Source of the DNA: Flectobacillus longus
GTDB lineage: Bacteria; Bacteroidota; Bacteroidia; Cytophagales; Spirosomataceae
DNA: 64,000 nucleotides
Direction: 5' to 3'
Assembly: GCF_030056705.1 (NCBI RefSeq)
Contig: NZ_JASHIC010000014.1
Coordinates: 62,001 to 126,000 of the forward strand
Each line of letters begins with the position of its first letter. The stretch's first letter is position 1. The translations under genes were made by a program, and so were the position numbers. The notes below the pieces were generated by a model. The model searched no databases. It saw only the letters and a program-made list of their open reading frames with translations, and had not been told where the DNA came from. Below, one piece after another: positions 34,800 through 44,294 of this stretch.

Positions 34800-35549
34800 A
34801 TGCTTAGAGAAGAACGCCTTCAAATTATCCTCAAAATGTTGGAAACCAATCAAAGGGTTTCGTCGGTTGAGCTATCCGAAATTCTTAATGTTTCGGACGA
34901 TACCATTCGACGTGATTTGAATGAGCTAGCTGAAAATGGACTACTCAAAAAGGTGCACGGTGGCGCTGTGCCTAGGTCGGCACATCCTTATAAATTGAAA
35001 GAAAGAATCAAAGTAGCTCATGAAGAAAAAATGGTTTTGGCACAAAAAGCACAAGCCTATTTTCATGATGGACAAGTAATTTTATTGGATAATGGTTCTA
35101 CCAATATGGAGGTGGCACGTATGATGTCGCCCGATTTAAAAGCAACCGTTTTTACAACTAGTCTCCAGATTGCTCAAATTTTATGCGAACACCCATCGAT
35201 TCAATTGTTCTTTTTAGGAGGAAAAGTCTTCAAAGATGCCCAAAATACTTATGGGGCAGAGGTGATTGAGATGCTCCAAAAAATTCGTGCAGATATATGT
35301 ATTTTAGGTGTTTGTGGGATTCACCACAATATAGGTGTAACGATTCAGGATTGGGGCGAAAATCAGGTAAAACGTAAAATGGTAGATATTTCCCAAAAAG
35401 TTGTCGCACTTGTAACTGCTTCAAAAGTGAATACCGCCGAAAGTTATGTCGTATGTACTTTGGATGAATTAGACGTTATGCTAACGGATGATTGTATTGA
35501 TGGAGCTTTATTAAAAGACTATCAGAAACACGATATTGTAATTCAATAA
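34800..35549 (+). CDS. DeoR/GlpR-family transcriptional regulator
   Basis: This 249-residue protein has a typical DeoR winged helix (about residues 3-57: RLQIILKMLETNQRVSSVELSEIL and SDDTIRRDLNELAE) and a DeoRC sensor domain with the conserved ILLDNGSTN segment and a C-terminal LTDD motif. This family usually senses phosphorylated sugars or nucleosides. It stands alone, divergent from the VOC gene. Confidence 0.92.
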   Translation: MLREERLQIILKMLETNQRVSSVELSEILNVSDDTIRRDLNELAENGLLKKVHGGAVPRSAHPYKLKERIKVAHEEKMVLAQKAQAYFHDGQVILLDNGSTNMEVARMMSPDLKATVFTTSLQIAQILCEHPSIQLFFLGGKVFKDAQNTYGAEVIEMLQKIRADICILGVCGIHHNIGVTIQDWGENQVKRKMVDISQKVVALVTASKVNTAESYVVCTLDELDVMLTDDCIDGALLKDYQKHDIVIQ

Positions 35550-35558
35550 CTGGGGAAA

Positions 35559-35578
35559 GTGTAGAAATATTTCTACAC
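35559..35578. repeat. 20-bp perfect palindrome
   Basis: GTGTAGAAAT is followed immediately by its reverse complement ATTTCTACAC. It lies 10 bp after the DeoR stop codon. It may be a hairpin in the 3' region or a regulator site. Confidence 0.7.
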
Positions 35579-35629
35579 AAAACTGTGGAATATAATCTAC
35601 TTAGCTAGCGAAAATACGCAGAATAGCAA

Positions 35630-35645
35630 TTGGCACGAATATTTC
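35630..35645 (+). promoter_or_regulatory. Sigma-54-like -24/-12 site, one mismatch
   Basis: TTGGCACGAATATTTC has a perfect -24 half (TGGCAC) and correct 5-bp spacing. The -12 half is TTTC instead of TTGC, so the -12 GC dinucleotide is not kept. A start from here would yield a short RNA of about 60 nt ending at the terminator at 35687-35717. Confidence 0.35.
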
Positions 35646-35686
35646 AATAATAGAATTAAATATAATAGTGGTTAGGTATAGTTCAG

Positions 35687-35717
35687 AAAGGTGAGAATGA
35701 TAATTCTCACCTTTTTT
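35687..35717. terminator. Terminator between DeoR and the kinase gene
   Basis: AAAGGTGAGAAT (35687-35698) pairs with ATTCTCACCTTT (35703-35714), followed by T residues. It lies 140 bp after the DeoR stop and 33 bp from the 3' end of the opposite-strand kinase, so it can serve both. Confidence 0.88.
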
Positions 35718-35749
35718 CTTATACAAGCAAATTGAAAGTATTAAAAAAA

Positions 35750-37201
35750 TCAAGCTGCTTGACTGTGAATAGGAAGACTAATAATAAAAATACTACCCTC
35801 ACCGAGCGTAGATTCTACTTCGATACTTCCTTTGTGAGATTGGATAATATTAAGAGTTGCAGAAAGCCCTAAACCAAAACCATTTGATTTAGAAGTAAAA
35901 TAAGGTTCAAATAAGCGGTCTATTTGTTCTACAGACATGCCCATTCCATTGTCTTTGATACTAATCAGATACGAAGAACCTTTAATTGCTGATTTTACTT
36001 CTAGGATTCCTTTGCCTGTTTCCATGGCTTCGATAGCATTGATAACAATGTTTAGCAAGGCTATTTTAATTTGTTCTGCATCAATTTGCAGTAGTGCATC
36101 TGCTGATAAATCTTTATAAAGCTGAATATTTTTCAGGTTTAAACGGTCAATCGCTTGTTGGATACTTTCTTCGATAATCAAACAACCTGAATATTGGCTA
36201 AGTGAAACAGCTGCGGGGCGATATGAATTCAGTAATTCTGAAATTAGGTCTCCGATTCGCTTACTATTACGCTGTATGATTTCTAAGAAAAAGTGTAGTT
36301 CTTTGTCCTGTAACTCTGAAGCTAATTGGTCTATCGAAAGGTTGATGTTGGTCAGTGGGTTACGTACCTCATGTGCTAGAGTACGAATTAATCTACCCGT
36401 GGCAGCTACTTTCTCTGATATTACAAGTTCTTTTTCTGCTTTTCTAAGGTTGGTAATATCTCTGACAACTCCCAAAAAATGTTCTTGTCCATTGCTATCA
36501 GTACGCTTGAAGGCGTTAATCTGACAAAGCTTTTTTTCGCCTGCTTTAGTTGTAAGCCATGTTTCGTAGTTGTCTAAGCGCCCATTTTGTGCCAATTGTG
36601 TAGCAAAGGATTGTCGACTAGGGGTACTACCAAAAATACTAATTGTCGTCATTTTTCGTAGCTCTTCTGGACTATACCCTGTTAAGACAGAAACTTCAGG
36701 ATTGAAATACAAAAAGCTACCATCAATAGGACTTGTCAAAACAATTGCTTGTTGAATGTTATCAAAAATACTTTTGTACTGGGCTTCACTTTCTTGCAGT
36801 GTTTGCAAAGTTTGAGAACGTTCTAAGGAATACCGAATACATCTTTCAATTTTTTCGGCATCCAGTTCTCCCTTGATGAGGTAATCCATCGCACCAAGTT
36901 TCATGGCTTCTTCATCAATTTCCTTGTACCCTTTTCCAGTAAGCATGACCATCGGGGTCAAAATCCTATGTTCTTTCACGATACGGAGTAAATCAAGACC
37001 CGTTTTGGCGCCTAATCTAAAATCAAAAAAGCATATATCAAACTTGGCTTGAGTAAGTTTACTAATGGCCATCGAGAACGATTTGGCCCAGACGACTTCA
37101 ATACATTGACTAGGTATTTGTTTTAAATAATCACAAGTGAGAAAATAGTCATCTTCGTCGTCATCGACCAATAGTAATTTAATGTTTGAGCGGGATAACA
37201 T
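35750..37201 (-). CDS. Receiver-PAS-histidine kinase hybrid
   Basis: This 483-residue cytoplasmic protein has an N-terminal receiver domain with phosphoacceptor Asp60, a PAS domain (about residues 140-255), HisKA with His277 in RTLAHEVRNPLTN and a HATPase domain with NGFGLGLSATLNII. The N-terminal receiver makes it a likely relay protein controlled by another kinase. It follows the PAS kinase at 37210 after 8 bp, so the two are probably translated from one message. The NtrC-type regulator at 39159 is in the same orientation further upstream. Confidence 0.92.
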   Translation of the reverse strand: MLSRSNIKLLLVDDDEDDYFLTCDYLKQIPSQCIEVVWAKSFSMAISKLTQAKFDICFFDFRLGAKTGLDLLRIVKEHRILTPMVMLTGKGYKEIDEEAMKLGAMDYLIKGELDAEKIERCIRYSLERSQTLQTLQESEAQYKSIFDNIQQAIVLTSPIDGSFLYFNPEVSVLTGYSPEELRKMTTISIFGSTPSRQSFATQLAQNGRLDNYETWLTTKAGEKKLCQINAFKRTDSNGQEHFLGVVRDITNLRKAEKELVISEKVAATGRLIRTLAHEVRNPLTNINLSIDQLASELQDKELHFFLEIIQRNSKRIGDLISELLNSYRPAAVSLSQYSGCLIIEESIQQAIDRLNLKNIQLYKDLSADALLQIDAEQIKIALLNIVINAIEAMETGKGILEVKSAIKGSSYLISIKDNGMGMSVEQIDRLFEPYFTSKSNGFGLGLSATLNIIQSHKGSIEVESTLGEGSIFIISLPIHSQAA

Positions 37202-37209
37202 AATAGAGT

Positions 37210-38763
37210 TTAAGGTTTTAAAGGTAAATATAAAATAAATACGGAACCTTGCTGTAGCGTGCTTTGTGCTGTGAGGTATCCTTTATGGTTATCGATAATT
37301 TTGGTACAAATTGCTAGACCTAATCCAGTTCCTTCAAATTCGGCATTGCCGTGTACACGATGAAACATCGTGAATATTTTATCTTTGTATTCGTCTTCGA
37401 ATCCAATGCCATTATCTTTTATACAAATTTTCCAGTAGCGAGGTTCTTTTAGTTTGAATTTTATGATTTCTTCTAAAGAGGCTTCTTCTACTGTAATATT
37501 GACGAATGGTTGTATCGAATCCTCTACAAATTTAATGGCGTTTGAAATCAAATTTAAGAATAATTGGTGCATTTGAGAGGAAAAGGCCTGAATAATGGGT
37601 AATTCGTCTACTGTAATTTGTGCCTTTTTTTTAGATATAGGAATCTCCAAATCTCCTATTGCATTTTGAACAATTTGGTTTAGGTTTACTTCCGACAGCG
37701 GAAGCGGAATATTGTTGCGTGATATTCTTGAATAAGCCAAAAGGTTATCAATTAAGCTTTTCATTCTATCACTTGAGTACAAAATTCTATCAATGAAAAA
37801 GCGACCATCGTCACTCAAACCATCTGAGCAACGCTCAGTGAGCTTATTGGCAAAAGCGGTAATTTTGCGTAATGGTTCTTGCAAATCATGCGAGGCAATA
37901 TAGGCAAATTGCTCCAAATCTTGATTCGAGCGAAATAGCTCTTCTATTTTTTTCTCTAGCGCTAATTCATAATTTTTAATTTGGGTAATATCAGCAGTAG
38001 TACCCAATACCTTGATGACATTACCTGCCGTATCAAGATAACATTTTCCTTTTACGGCCAAATATTTGAAGACACCTTTGGCATCAATAATCGAGTGTTC
38101 TAGCTCATAATAGGTTTTTTTGTCTTGTACCGATTGAATAGAAATATTTTTTGTGTACTCTAGTTCATGAATTGGAATATGCTTTTGATAAAAACCATAA
38201 GTCATTTTTTTATCTTCAAAATCTCCTGCATTGTAACCAAATACCTCATATAGTCCGTCTGACCATCGAACAGTATCAGCTCCTACATACCATTCCCAAC
38301 TACCATATTTAAAAATTTTTTCAGCTTCATTGAGCTGATTTCTTTGTTGCAGAATCAATTCATTGTGTTTTTGGAGTTGCGTAATATCTTCTGCAATATG
38401 AAGAATTTCAAATTGAGCTTCTGGATTTTGGCTTTTTAATACCATACTTCTATGGCGTAGAATAACTTTCAACCCATTCTTATGTTTTATTTCAATATTA
38501 TATTCAATACGTTCGCCTGTATTTAGGACTTTATTATATTCTTCGAGTCTGAGTTCCCATTTTTTTAATTCACCTTCACTTAATGCAAAGTCCAATAAAA
38601 AGTCATTTTGAACTAAATCTTCTTTTTGATAACCAAGAATATCCGTAAACTTTCGATTGATGAAGGTGATTTTTTTTGATGGAAACTCTTGGAGATAAAC
38701 CAAATCTGGAATGAGTTGGATAAACTTTTCTAAAGGTATATTGTCTCGTTGGTATAAAGGCAT
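37210..38763 (-). CDS. PAS-PAS histidine kinase (phytochrome-like kinase core)
   Basis: This 517-residue cytoplasmic kinase has two PAS domains (about residues 12-130 and 145-265), a coiled-coil segment and a HisKA/HATPase core with His292 in YIASHDLQEPLRK. The core has the DLQEPLRKI signature of cyanobacterial-phytochrome-like kinases, but the chromophore GAF domain is absent. It is followed after 8 bp by the receiver-PAS-kinase, which may be its phosphorylation partner. Confidence 0.92.
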   Translation of the reverse strand: MPLYQRDNIPLEKFIQLIPDLVYLQEFPSKKITFINRKFTDILGYQKEDLVQNDFLLDFALSEGELKKWELRLEEYNKVLNTGERIEYNIEIKHKNGLKVILRHRSMVLKSQNPEAQFEILHIAEDITQLQKHNELILQQRNQLNEAEKIFKYGSWEWYVGADTVRWSDGLYEVFGYNAGDFEDKKMTYGFYQKHIPIHELEYTKNISIQSVQDKKTYYELEHSIIDAKGVFKYLAVKGKCYLDTAGNVIKVLGTTADITQIKNYELALEKKIEELFRSNQDLEQFAYIASHDLQEPLRKITAFANKLTERCSDGLSDDGRFFIDRILYSSDRMKSLIDNLLAYSRISRNNIPLPLSEVNLNQIVQNAIGDLEIPISKKKAQITVDELPIIQAFSSQMHQLFLNLISNAIKFVEDSIQPFVNITVEEASLEEIIKFKLKEPRYWKICIKDNGIGFEDEYKDKIFTMFHRVHGNAEFEGTGLGLAICTKIIDNHKGYLTAQSTLQQGSVFILYLPLKP

Positions 38764-39158
38764 TGGGTTCTATTTTTAGATTTGGAAAAGATCAACTAAT
38801 CAAACAAAGAACAAACAAAGTAGCGTATTGTTTTTCATAAAGTATTTTCTGAGCACTACCATGATAATATTGTTATAAAAAACTATTCCTAGCTTTGTTT
38901 AAGTTGTATAGTATAGTAGGTATTCTCGTATTTACTTATCTGTTTTTTTGAAATATATGTTGAGCTGGAAGAGTAAAGTAATAATGTAGAATTGTGAGTC
39001 ACTAAGCTATTGCTGATTTAAAATTACATTGTCAAATATCAACAACCGATTGCCTAATGCGTAATATTACAAATGATAGTGTGTTATTTTTGAATGTAAA
39101 GTTTTGATAAATAGTAAATTATATCCATAATTTATCACTTTCAATTCATTACTACTAT
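38764..39158. other. 395-bp gap between the kinase and NtrC genes
   Basis: No gene is seen. It contains an AT-rich imperfect hairpin (TAAATTAT/ATAATTTA, 39115-39134) near the 3' end of the NtrC gene. It also has a single heptad-like GATTGCCTAATGCG trace near 39048. No clear -24/-12 or TAnnTTTG box is seen. Confidence 0.5.
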
Positions 39159-40565
39159 TTACATATTATAATTATTCATTTTGTTATAAAGTGTTTTTCT
39201 GTCAATTCCCAAAAGTTTAGCGGCTTTACTTTTGTTATAGTTTACTTGTTTTAGAACTTGCAAAATAGTTTCGTATTCTGCATCAGATGCTATAGATTTA
39301 AGGTTAAGGTTTTGAGTCGGTTCTTGATAAATGCTTTCAGGAGTACGTTGCTCATACGGGGTTTCAAAAACCAAGAGTCTCTCATGATTCATGAGTTCGA
39401 ACGGTAAGCTTTTGGCTTCTATGTAATCTTTTTCAGAAAGTAGCGTAGCTCTTTTAATGACATTGCGCATCTCTCGAAGATTTCCAGGCCAACCATAGGT
39501 TTTAAATACCGCTTCTACCTCAGGAGCAAATGTGGTAATGTTTTTGCCGAGTTCTTCATTGGTCTGAGCCAAGAAGAAATGAGCAAATTCCATGATATCT
39601 GATTTTCGCTGGCGAAGCGGAGGAACTTCGATACTAAACTCATTGAATCGATGGTATAAATCTTCTCTGAATTTTCCTTTTCTGCTTGATTCTAGCAAAC
39701 GTTCATTGGAGGCAACAATGATTCTTACATCTACCGATATTTCCTTGTTACCGCCAATTCTCCTTAAGGTTCTTTCTTGGACTACACGCAACAGAGATAC
39801 CTGAACGTCATAGGGCAGATTGGCAACTTCGTCGAGAAATAAAGTACCACCATCAGCCATTTCAAAATGTCCAATTTTTTGATTGATTGCACCTGTAAAT
39901 GATCCTTTTTCATGACCAAATAGCTCACTAGCTGCCAATTCTCTTGAAATAGCCCCACAATCCATAGCAACAAAAGGTCCACTAGCTCGCTTACTCCTTG
40001 TATGGATTTCTTGGGCTATAGATTCTTTCCCAGAGCCACTTTCTCCATAGATAATTACGCTATAGTTGGTTGGTGCAACAAGGTCTAATTGTCTAAATAA
40101 GTTTTTGGATTCATGTCCCGAACCTGCAATATGGTCTTTTAGAGTTAAGCCTTTTTTAGGGCTGTTGGCTTTGGGTTTGTTCAGCGATGTACTCGGTGTA
40201 TGTGTTGCTTTTTGTAAAGCATTTTGGATCGTTACTAAGATTTCATCAGGAAATAAGGGCTTTGTAATATAGTCTACGGCACCCATTTTCATGACATTAA
40301 CCGCTGTTTTGATATCCGAGTATCCAGTAATAATTAATACTGGAAGCTGAGGTTTTTTTTCATGGATTTTCTGTAAAATAGTCGCTCCTGTCATGTCTCC
40401 CAATCTGAAGTCGGTCATAACTAAGTCAGGGTGGAACTCATCAAGTAACACGAGTCCTCCATTACCACTTTTAGAAATTGCTACCTCATAGCCATTTTTT
40501 GTAAGAAAGCGACGCAACAGCATACAAATGTCTGTATCGTCGTCAATTACAAGAATTTTTTGCAT
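39159..40565 (-). CDS. NtrC-type sigma-54 response regulator
   Basis: This 468-residue protein has a receiver domain (Asp52), an AAA+ sigma-54 interaction domain (Walker A GESGSGKE near residue 175, sigma-54 contact loop GSFTGA in place of the more common GAFTGA) and a C-terminal Fis-type helix-turn-helix ending SKAAKLLGIDRKTLYNKMN. It activates sigma-54 promoters, and RpoN is also encoded in this window at 49589. The two PAS kinases downstream in the same direction are likely partners, but the spacing (395 bp) rules out a single short operon. Confidence 0.95.
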   Translation of the reverse strand: MQKILVIDDDTDICMLLRRFLTKNGYEVAISKSGNGGLVLLDEFHPDLVMTDFRLGDMTGATILQKIHEKKPQLPVLIITGYSDIKTAVNVMKMGAVDYITKPLFPDEILVTIQNALQKATHTPSTSLNKPKANSPKKGLTLKDHIAGSGHESKNLFRQLDLVAPTNYSVIIYGESGSGKESIAQEIHTRSKRASGPFVAMDCGAISRELAASELFGHEKGSFTGAINQKIGHFEMADGGTLFLDEVANLPYDVQVSLLRVVQERTLRRIGGNKEISVDVRIIVASNERLLESSRKGKFREDLYHRFNEFSIEVPPLRQRKSDIMEFAHFFLAQTNEELGKNITTFAPEVEAVFKTYGWPGNLREMRNVIKRATLLSEKDYIEAKSLPFELMNHERLLVFETPYEQRTPESIYQEPTQNLNLKSIASDAEYETILQVLKQVNYNKSKAAKLLGIDRKTLYNKMNNYNM

Positions 40566-40930
40566 TCTTTAGTTTGTTTAAATTATTATTAAAAGAAAAT
40601 AGTTGGTTGGGATATAGCAGTCATAAAAGCCAAACTATAGGTGAGTGCTGTAAATCATGTTTTAGGAGCATAATGGGTAAGGGTAATTCATTTGCTGACG
40701 GTAGGGTAGAATTACCAAGAAGTCGAAATTAGTTTATTTTTGATTTTTTCCCTAAAAAGTGTTTATAAAAAAAGCTTATCTAACAAATAGACATAGATTT
40801 TATAAAAATAAATACCCAGTAAATGATATTTCTACATTTACTGGGCAGAGTAGATACTTTGAAATGTTAGATGGCGAATTTAAAGTTTTCCTAGCTACCT
40901 CTAACTTTCCAAAATCATTAAGATTAATTT
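40566..40930. other. 365-bp gap between NtrC and M42 genes
   Basis: It contains the M42 terminator at 40804-40845 on the minus strand. The NtrC upstream region shows no consensus promoter. Otherwise nothing is seen. Confidence 0.5.
40804..40845 (-). terminator. Terminator of the M42 peptidase gene
   Basis: CCCAGTAAATG and CATTTACTGGG (40815-40845) pair across a 9-nt loop. Read on the minus strand the stem is followed by TATTTATTTTTA. Confidence 0.75.
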
Positions 40931-42001
40931 CTATTTGATATAACGCCAATCTTCATTGCCTTTCAATGCCAATAAAGACGCATAAATCAAGTTGATTACC
41001 GCCTGAACATCATCTTTATGAACAGTTTCGACAGTTGTGTGCATGTATTTGAGTGGTAGCGAAATCAAAGCTGAAGCTACACCCTCTGTAGCATAAGCAA
41101 ACGAGTCCGTATCTGTACCTGTAGAACGAGATACTGCCTGACGTTGAATAGCTATTTCTTTTTCATTTGCTACGTCAATAATAAAATCACGAAGATTATT
41201 TTGAACAGCAGGACCATAACAAATTACAGGACCTTTACCACATTTCAAGTCACCTTGTTCTTTTTTGTTGTACATAGGCGATTGTGTATCGTGAGTTACG
41301 TCAGTTACGATAGCAACGTCTGGTTTCAAACGACGAACAATCATTTCGGCACCACGCAAACCAATTTCTTCTTGTACTGCATTTACTACGTACAAAGTGT
41401 AAGGAAGTTGAATGTTGTTTTCCTTTAAAAGACGAGCCACTTCTGCAATCATGAAGCCACCCACACGGTTGTCGAGGGCACGACCTACATAATAACGCTC
41501 ATTGAGTTCGGTCAGTCCATCTTCAAAAGTAACTACCGTACCTACGTGAACTCCCATTTCTTCTACCTCTTTCTTGTTGGCAGCACCAAGGTCGATGAAA
41601 ATATCGTTTACAGTAGGAGCTTTATCCTTACCCAAGTCACGCACATGAATGGCAGGATATCCAAATACACCTTTTACGACACCTTTTTTGGTGTGTAAAT
41701 TACAGCGCATTGAAGGAGCAATAACGGCGTCAGAACCGCCATTGCGACGTACGAAAATGTAACCATTATCATCGATATAATTAACAAACCACGATATCTC
41801 ATCGGCGTGTGCTTCAATCACCACTTTGTAAGGCTGCCCAGGGTTGATAACACCAACAGCAGTACCATAGACATCAATGATGGTTTCGTCGATATAAGGT
41901 TTTAGGTAATCCAACCAAATTTGTTGACCCGAAGCTTCAAAGCCAGTTGGCGAAGCGTTATTCAAATATTCGTAGAGGAAAGTTTTTGATTGTTCTGTCA
42001 T
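40931..42001 (-). CDS. M42-family aminopeptidase
   Basis: This 356-residue enzyme shows the M42 (glutamyl aminopeptidase/endoglucanase-M) features: first metal ligand in IEAHADEISW (near residue 70), bridging Asp in RALDNRVGGF, catalytic Glu pair in VQEEIGLRGAE and a further ligand in VTDVTHDTQ. It forms large cytosolic oligomers that trim peptides. It stands alone on the minus strand downstream of the carboxylase gene. Confidence 0.93.
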   Translation of the reverse strand: MTEQSKTFLYEYLNNASPTGFEASGQQIWLDYLKPYIDETIIDVYGTAVGVINPGQPYKVVIEAHADEISWFVNYIDDNGYIFVRRNGGSDAVIAPSMRCNLHTKKGVVKGVFGYPAIHVRDLGKDKAPTVNDIFIDLGAANKKEVEEMGVHVGTVVTFEDGLTELNERYYVGRALDNRVGGFMIAEVARLLKENNIQLPYTLYVVNAVQEEIGLRGAEMIVRRLKPDVAIVTDVTHDTQSPMYNKKEQGDLKCGKGPVICYGPAVQNNLRDFIIDVANEKEIAIQRQAVSRSTGTDTDSFAYATEGVASALISLPLKYMHTTVETVHKDDVQAVINLIYASLLALKGNEDWRYIK

Positions 42002-42106
42002 TGTAAAAATGAGTTCTATTGTTGTATTAATAACCTTTTAGTAAATAACACTAAGAATAGGATATTAATTTTTGAAATAATAAAAAATCTGCTTTTCACA
42101 AAAATA

Positions 42107-42140
42107 CAAAACCCCAAAGGTTTTAAAAGCCCTTGGGGTT
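42107..42140 (-). terminator. Terminator of the carboxylase gene
   Basis: ACCCCAAAGG and CCCTTGGGGT pair across a short loop. Read on the minus strand a T-rich tail follows. It lies 30 bp after the carboxylase stop. Confidence 0.8.
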
Positions 42141-42170
42141 CTAAATCTAAAATAATACCATCAATGCTGA

Positions 42171-43727
42171 TTATAATGGAATATTTCCGTGCTTTTTGCG
42201 TGGAAGATTCGCTACTTTATTTTCTAACATTTTGAATGAGCGAATCAATTTTTGGCGAGTATCTGATGGTAAAATCACTTCGTCGATATAGCCACGGTGT
42301 GCAGCACGATATGGGTTAGCGAATTTCTCTGTGTATTCGTCTACTTTTTCTTGTAGTTTTTCTTCTGGATTTTCGGCAACTGCAATTTCTTTTTTGAAAA
42401 TAATTTCGGCAGCACCTTTAGCACCCATCACTGCAATTTCGGCAGTTGGCCATGCAAAGTTCATGTCGGCACCAATATGCTTCGAGTTCATTACGTCATA
42501 GGCACCGCCATAGGCTTTGCGAGTAATTACTGTGATACGTGGCACCGTAGCCTCGCAGAAAGCATAAAGTAATTTTGCCCCATGATTGATTATACCTCCC
42601 CACTCTTGATTGGTACCAGGCATAAAGCCTGGCACGTCTTCAAGTACCAATAACGGAATATTGAAGCAGTCACAGAAACGAACGAAACGAGCCGCTTTCA
42701 TACTTGCCTGAATATCCAATACACCTGCCATCACAGCTGGTTGATTGGCAACAATCCCAATGCTACGACCACCAATGCGTGCAAAACCCACCACGATATT
42801 TTCTGCGTAGTTTTTGTGTACTTCAAAGAAAGAATCGCTATCAACAATGTGGTCGATAACTTCCTTCATATCATAAGGCTGGTTGGGATTCTCTGGGATA
42901 ATTTTATCTAATTCTTTTCTGATTTCGTCAGTGGATTCATACGCTAGGGCAGGAGCGGTCTCTTCACAATTTTGAGGGATGTAAGAAAGCAATCGCTTGA
43001 TGTCGTTGATACAGCTTACCTCGTTTGAGCATGAAAAGTGTGTCACCCCAGACTTCGTAGAATGTGTTGATGCGCCTCCAAGTTCTTCAGATGTAACTAC
43101 CTCATGCGTAACCGTTTTAACAACGTTAGGTCCTGTTACAAACATATATGAGGTGTTTTCGACCATCATAATAAAGTCGGTAATGGCTGGAGAATACACT
43201 GCACCTCCTGCACATGGCCCCATGATAGCCGAAATTTGTGGTATAACACCCGAAGCAAGAGTATTGCGATAAAAAATATCGGCATATCCTGCCAATGACA
43301 TCACACCTTCTTGAATACGCGCACCACCTGAGTCATTTAAACCAATCACTGGAGCACCACTTTTCATAGCGAGATCCATGATTTTACAGATTTTCTCAGC
43401 AAAAGTTTCTGACAAAGCGCCTCCAAAAACCGTAAAGTCTTGAGCAAAGACATACACCAAACGACCATTTACGGTACCATAGCCCGTTACAACGCCATCG
43501 CCTAGATAATATTCTTTTTCTAAACCAAAGTCCTTACAACGGTGCATGACAAATTTGCCAATTTCCTCAAAAGAACCTTCGTCCATCAACAAAGCGATAC
43601 GCTCACGAGCTGTAAGTTTGCCTTTTTTATGTTGAGCTTCAATACGTTTTTCGCCACCTCCTAAAAGAGCCTCGGCGTTTTTACGCTCTAAAATTTCAAA
43701 TTTCTCTTGGTTTGTCTTTACCTTCAT
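42171..43727 (-). CDS. Acyl-CoA carboxylase beta subunit (propionyl-CoA carboxylase type)
   Basis: This 518-residue protein is the carboxyltransferase subunit of a biotin-dependent acyl-CoA carboxylase. The segments [30 protein letters not shown] and [15 protein letters not shown] are strong PccB-family markers. It transfers carboxyl groups from carboxybiotin to propionyl-CoA (or acetyl-CoA), feeding methylmalonyl-CoA metabolism. The start at 43727 is preferred over 43763 because a promoter -7 box occupies 43761-43768. The alpha/biotin-carrier subunit is not in the window. Confidence 0.94.
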   Translation of the reverse strand: MKVKTNQEKFEILERKNAEALLGGGEKRIEAQHKKGKLTARERIALLMDEGSFEEIGKFVMHRCKDFGLEKEYYLGDGVVTGYGTVNGRLVYVFAQDFTVFGGALSETFAEKICKIMDLAMKSGAPVIGLNDSGGARIQEGVMSLAGYADIFYRNTLASGVIPQISAIMGPCAGGAVYSPAITDFIMMVENTSYMFVTGPNVVKTVTHEVVTSEELGGASTHSTKSGVTHFSCSNEVSCINDIKRLLSYIPQNCEETAPALAYESTDEIRKELDKIIPENPNQPYDMKEVIDHIVDSDSFFEVHKNYAENIVVGFARIGGRSIGIVANQPAVMAGVLDIQASMKAARFVRFCDCFNIPLLVLEDVPGFMPGTNQEWGGIINHGAKLLYAFCEATVPRITVITRKAYGGAYDVMNSKHIGADMNFAWPTAEIAVMGAKGAAEIIFKKEIAVAENPEEKLQEKVDEYTEKFANPYRAAHRGYIDEVILPSDTRQKLIRSFKMLENKVANLPRKKHGNIPL

Positions 43728-43760
43728 GGTATTCCTATGGTATTTGTTTTGTATTTGTGT

Positions 43761-43768
43761 CAAATATA
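43761..43768 (-). promoter_or_regulatory. -7 box of the carboxylase gene
   Basis: Read on the minus strand the sequence is TATATTTG, an exact TAnnTTTG match. Transcription would start near 43755, giving a 28-nt leader to the ATG at 43727, which supports that start. Confidence 0.55.
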
Positions 43769-44088
43769 AAGGGCAGAAATTAGATAACGTGTAAAATTGA
43801 TATAGTTTATTTAAAATTGTATATTTTGAAGTTTTAATTTTGAATTATTTTGAGAAAGGCAATGGATAGTTATTCGTTAATGGTATATCTGTTCATTTGA
43901 ACAGTACTAATAATCAGAAAGATACTCTCAACGGATGACACAGATATATTTTACTTGAATTTTTTCTGTTACTAAAGTATTTGTGCAAAATAAAACTCAA
44001 TAAACAGAATCAGCTTGTATTCCTTTGTAAAAGCTCCATAGGAGCGACAGTTTGGTAGCAATAAGTTTTGAGAAAAACCTTTTTTGAG

Positions 44089-44141
44089 CGCCTTAGGTGC
44101 GACAGAAAGCCATAATCTTGAATTCTGTCGCACCTACGGCA
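44089..44141. repeat. REP-like hairpin
   Basis: TAGGTGCGACAGAA (44094-44107) pairs perfectly with TTCTGTCGCACCTA (44123-44136), and the stem extends outward with one mismatch (GCCT/CGGC). A partial copy TAGGAGCGACAG lies about 55 bp upstream. This looks like a dispersed extragenic palindrome. No T-run follows. Confidence 0.7.
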
Positions 44142-44175
44142 CTCATAACTCCGCACGCAAAATTCACAACTCGCA
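44141..44175 (+). repeat. Degenerate heptads, ACTCNNN type
   Basis: ACTCATA-ACTCCGC-ACGCAAA-ATTCACA-ACTCGCA reads with a 7-bp period, in the same ACTC family as the array at 8221. Confidence 0.6.
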
Positions 44176-44196
44176 CTTACTTATATTGAGAAGTCC

Positions 44197-44204
44197 TATC
44201 TTTG
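44197..44204 (+). promoter_or_regulatory. -7 box of the PorQ gene
   Basis: TATCTTTG matches TAnnTTTG. Transcription would start near 44211, giving an 84-nt leader before the ATG at 44295. Confidence 0.45.
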
Positions 44205-44294
44205 TGTTTCATAAGTGAGTGGAGGAAGATTTTGATTCGACTGCATCGTTTTGATATAACAATAAAAAATAGCTTTACCGTGTTTAGAGGGTAT

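Larger units (their letters stand above)
43728..44294. other. 567-bp gap with a REP-like hairpin and heptads
   Basis: The gap holds, in order, the carboxylase promoter (43761), a sequence with TAGGAGCGACAG near 44039 that partly repeats the later hairpin, the hairpin itself (44089-44141), a heptad run (44141-44175) and the PorQ -7 box (44197). The open frame running from 44202 into PorQ is not taken as coding. Confidence 0.6.
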
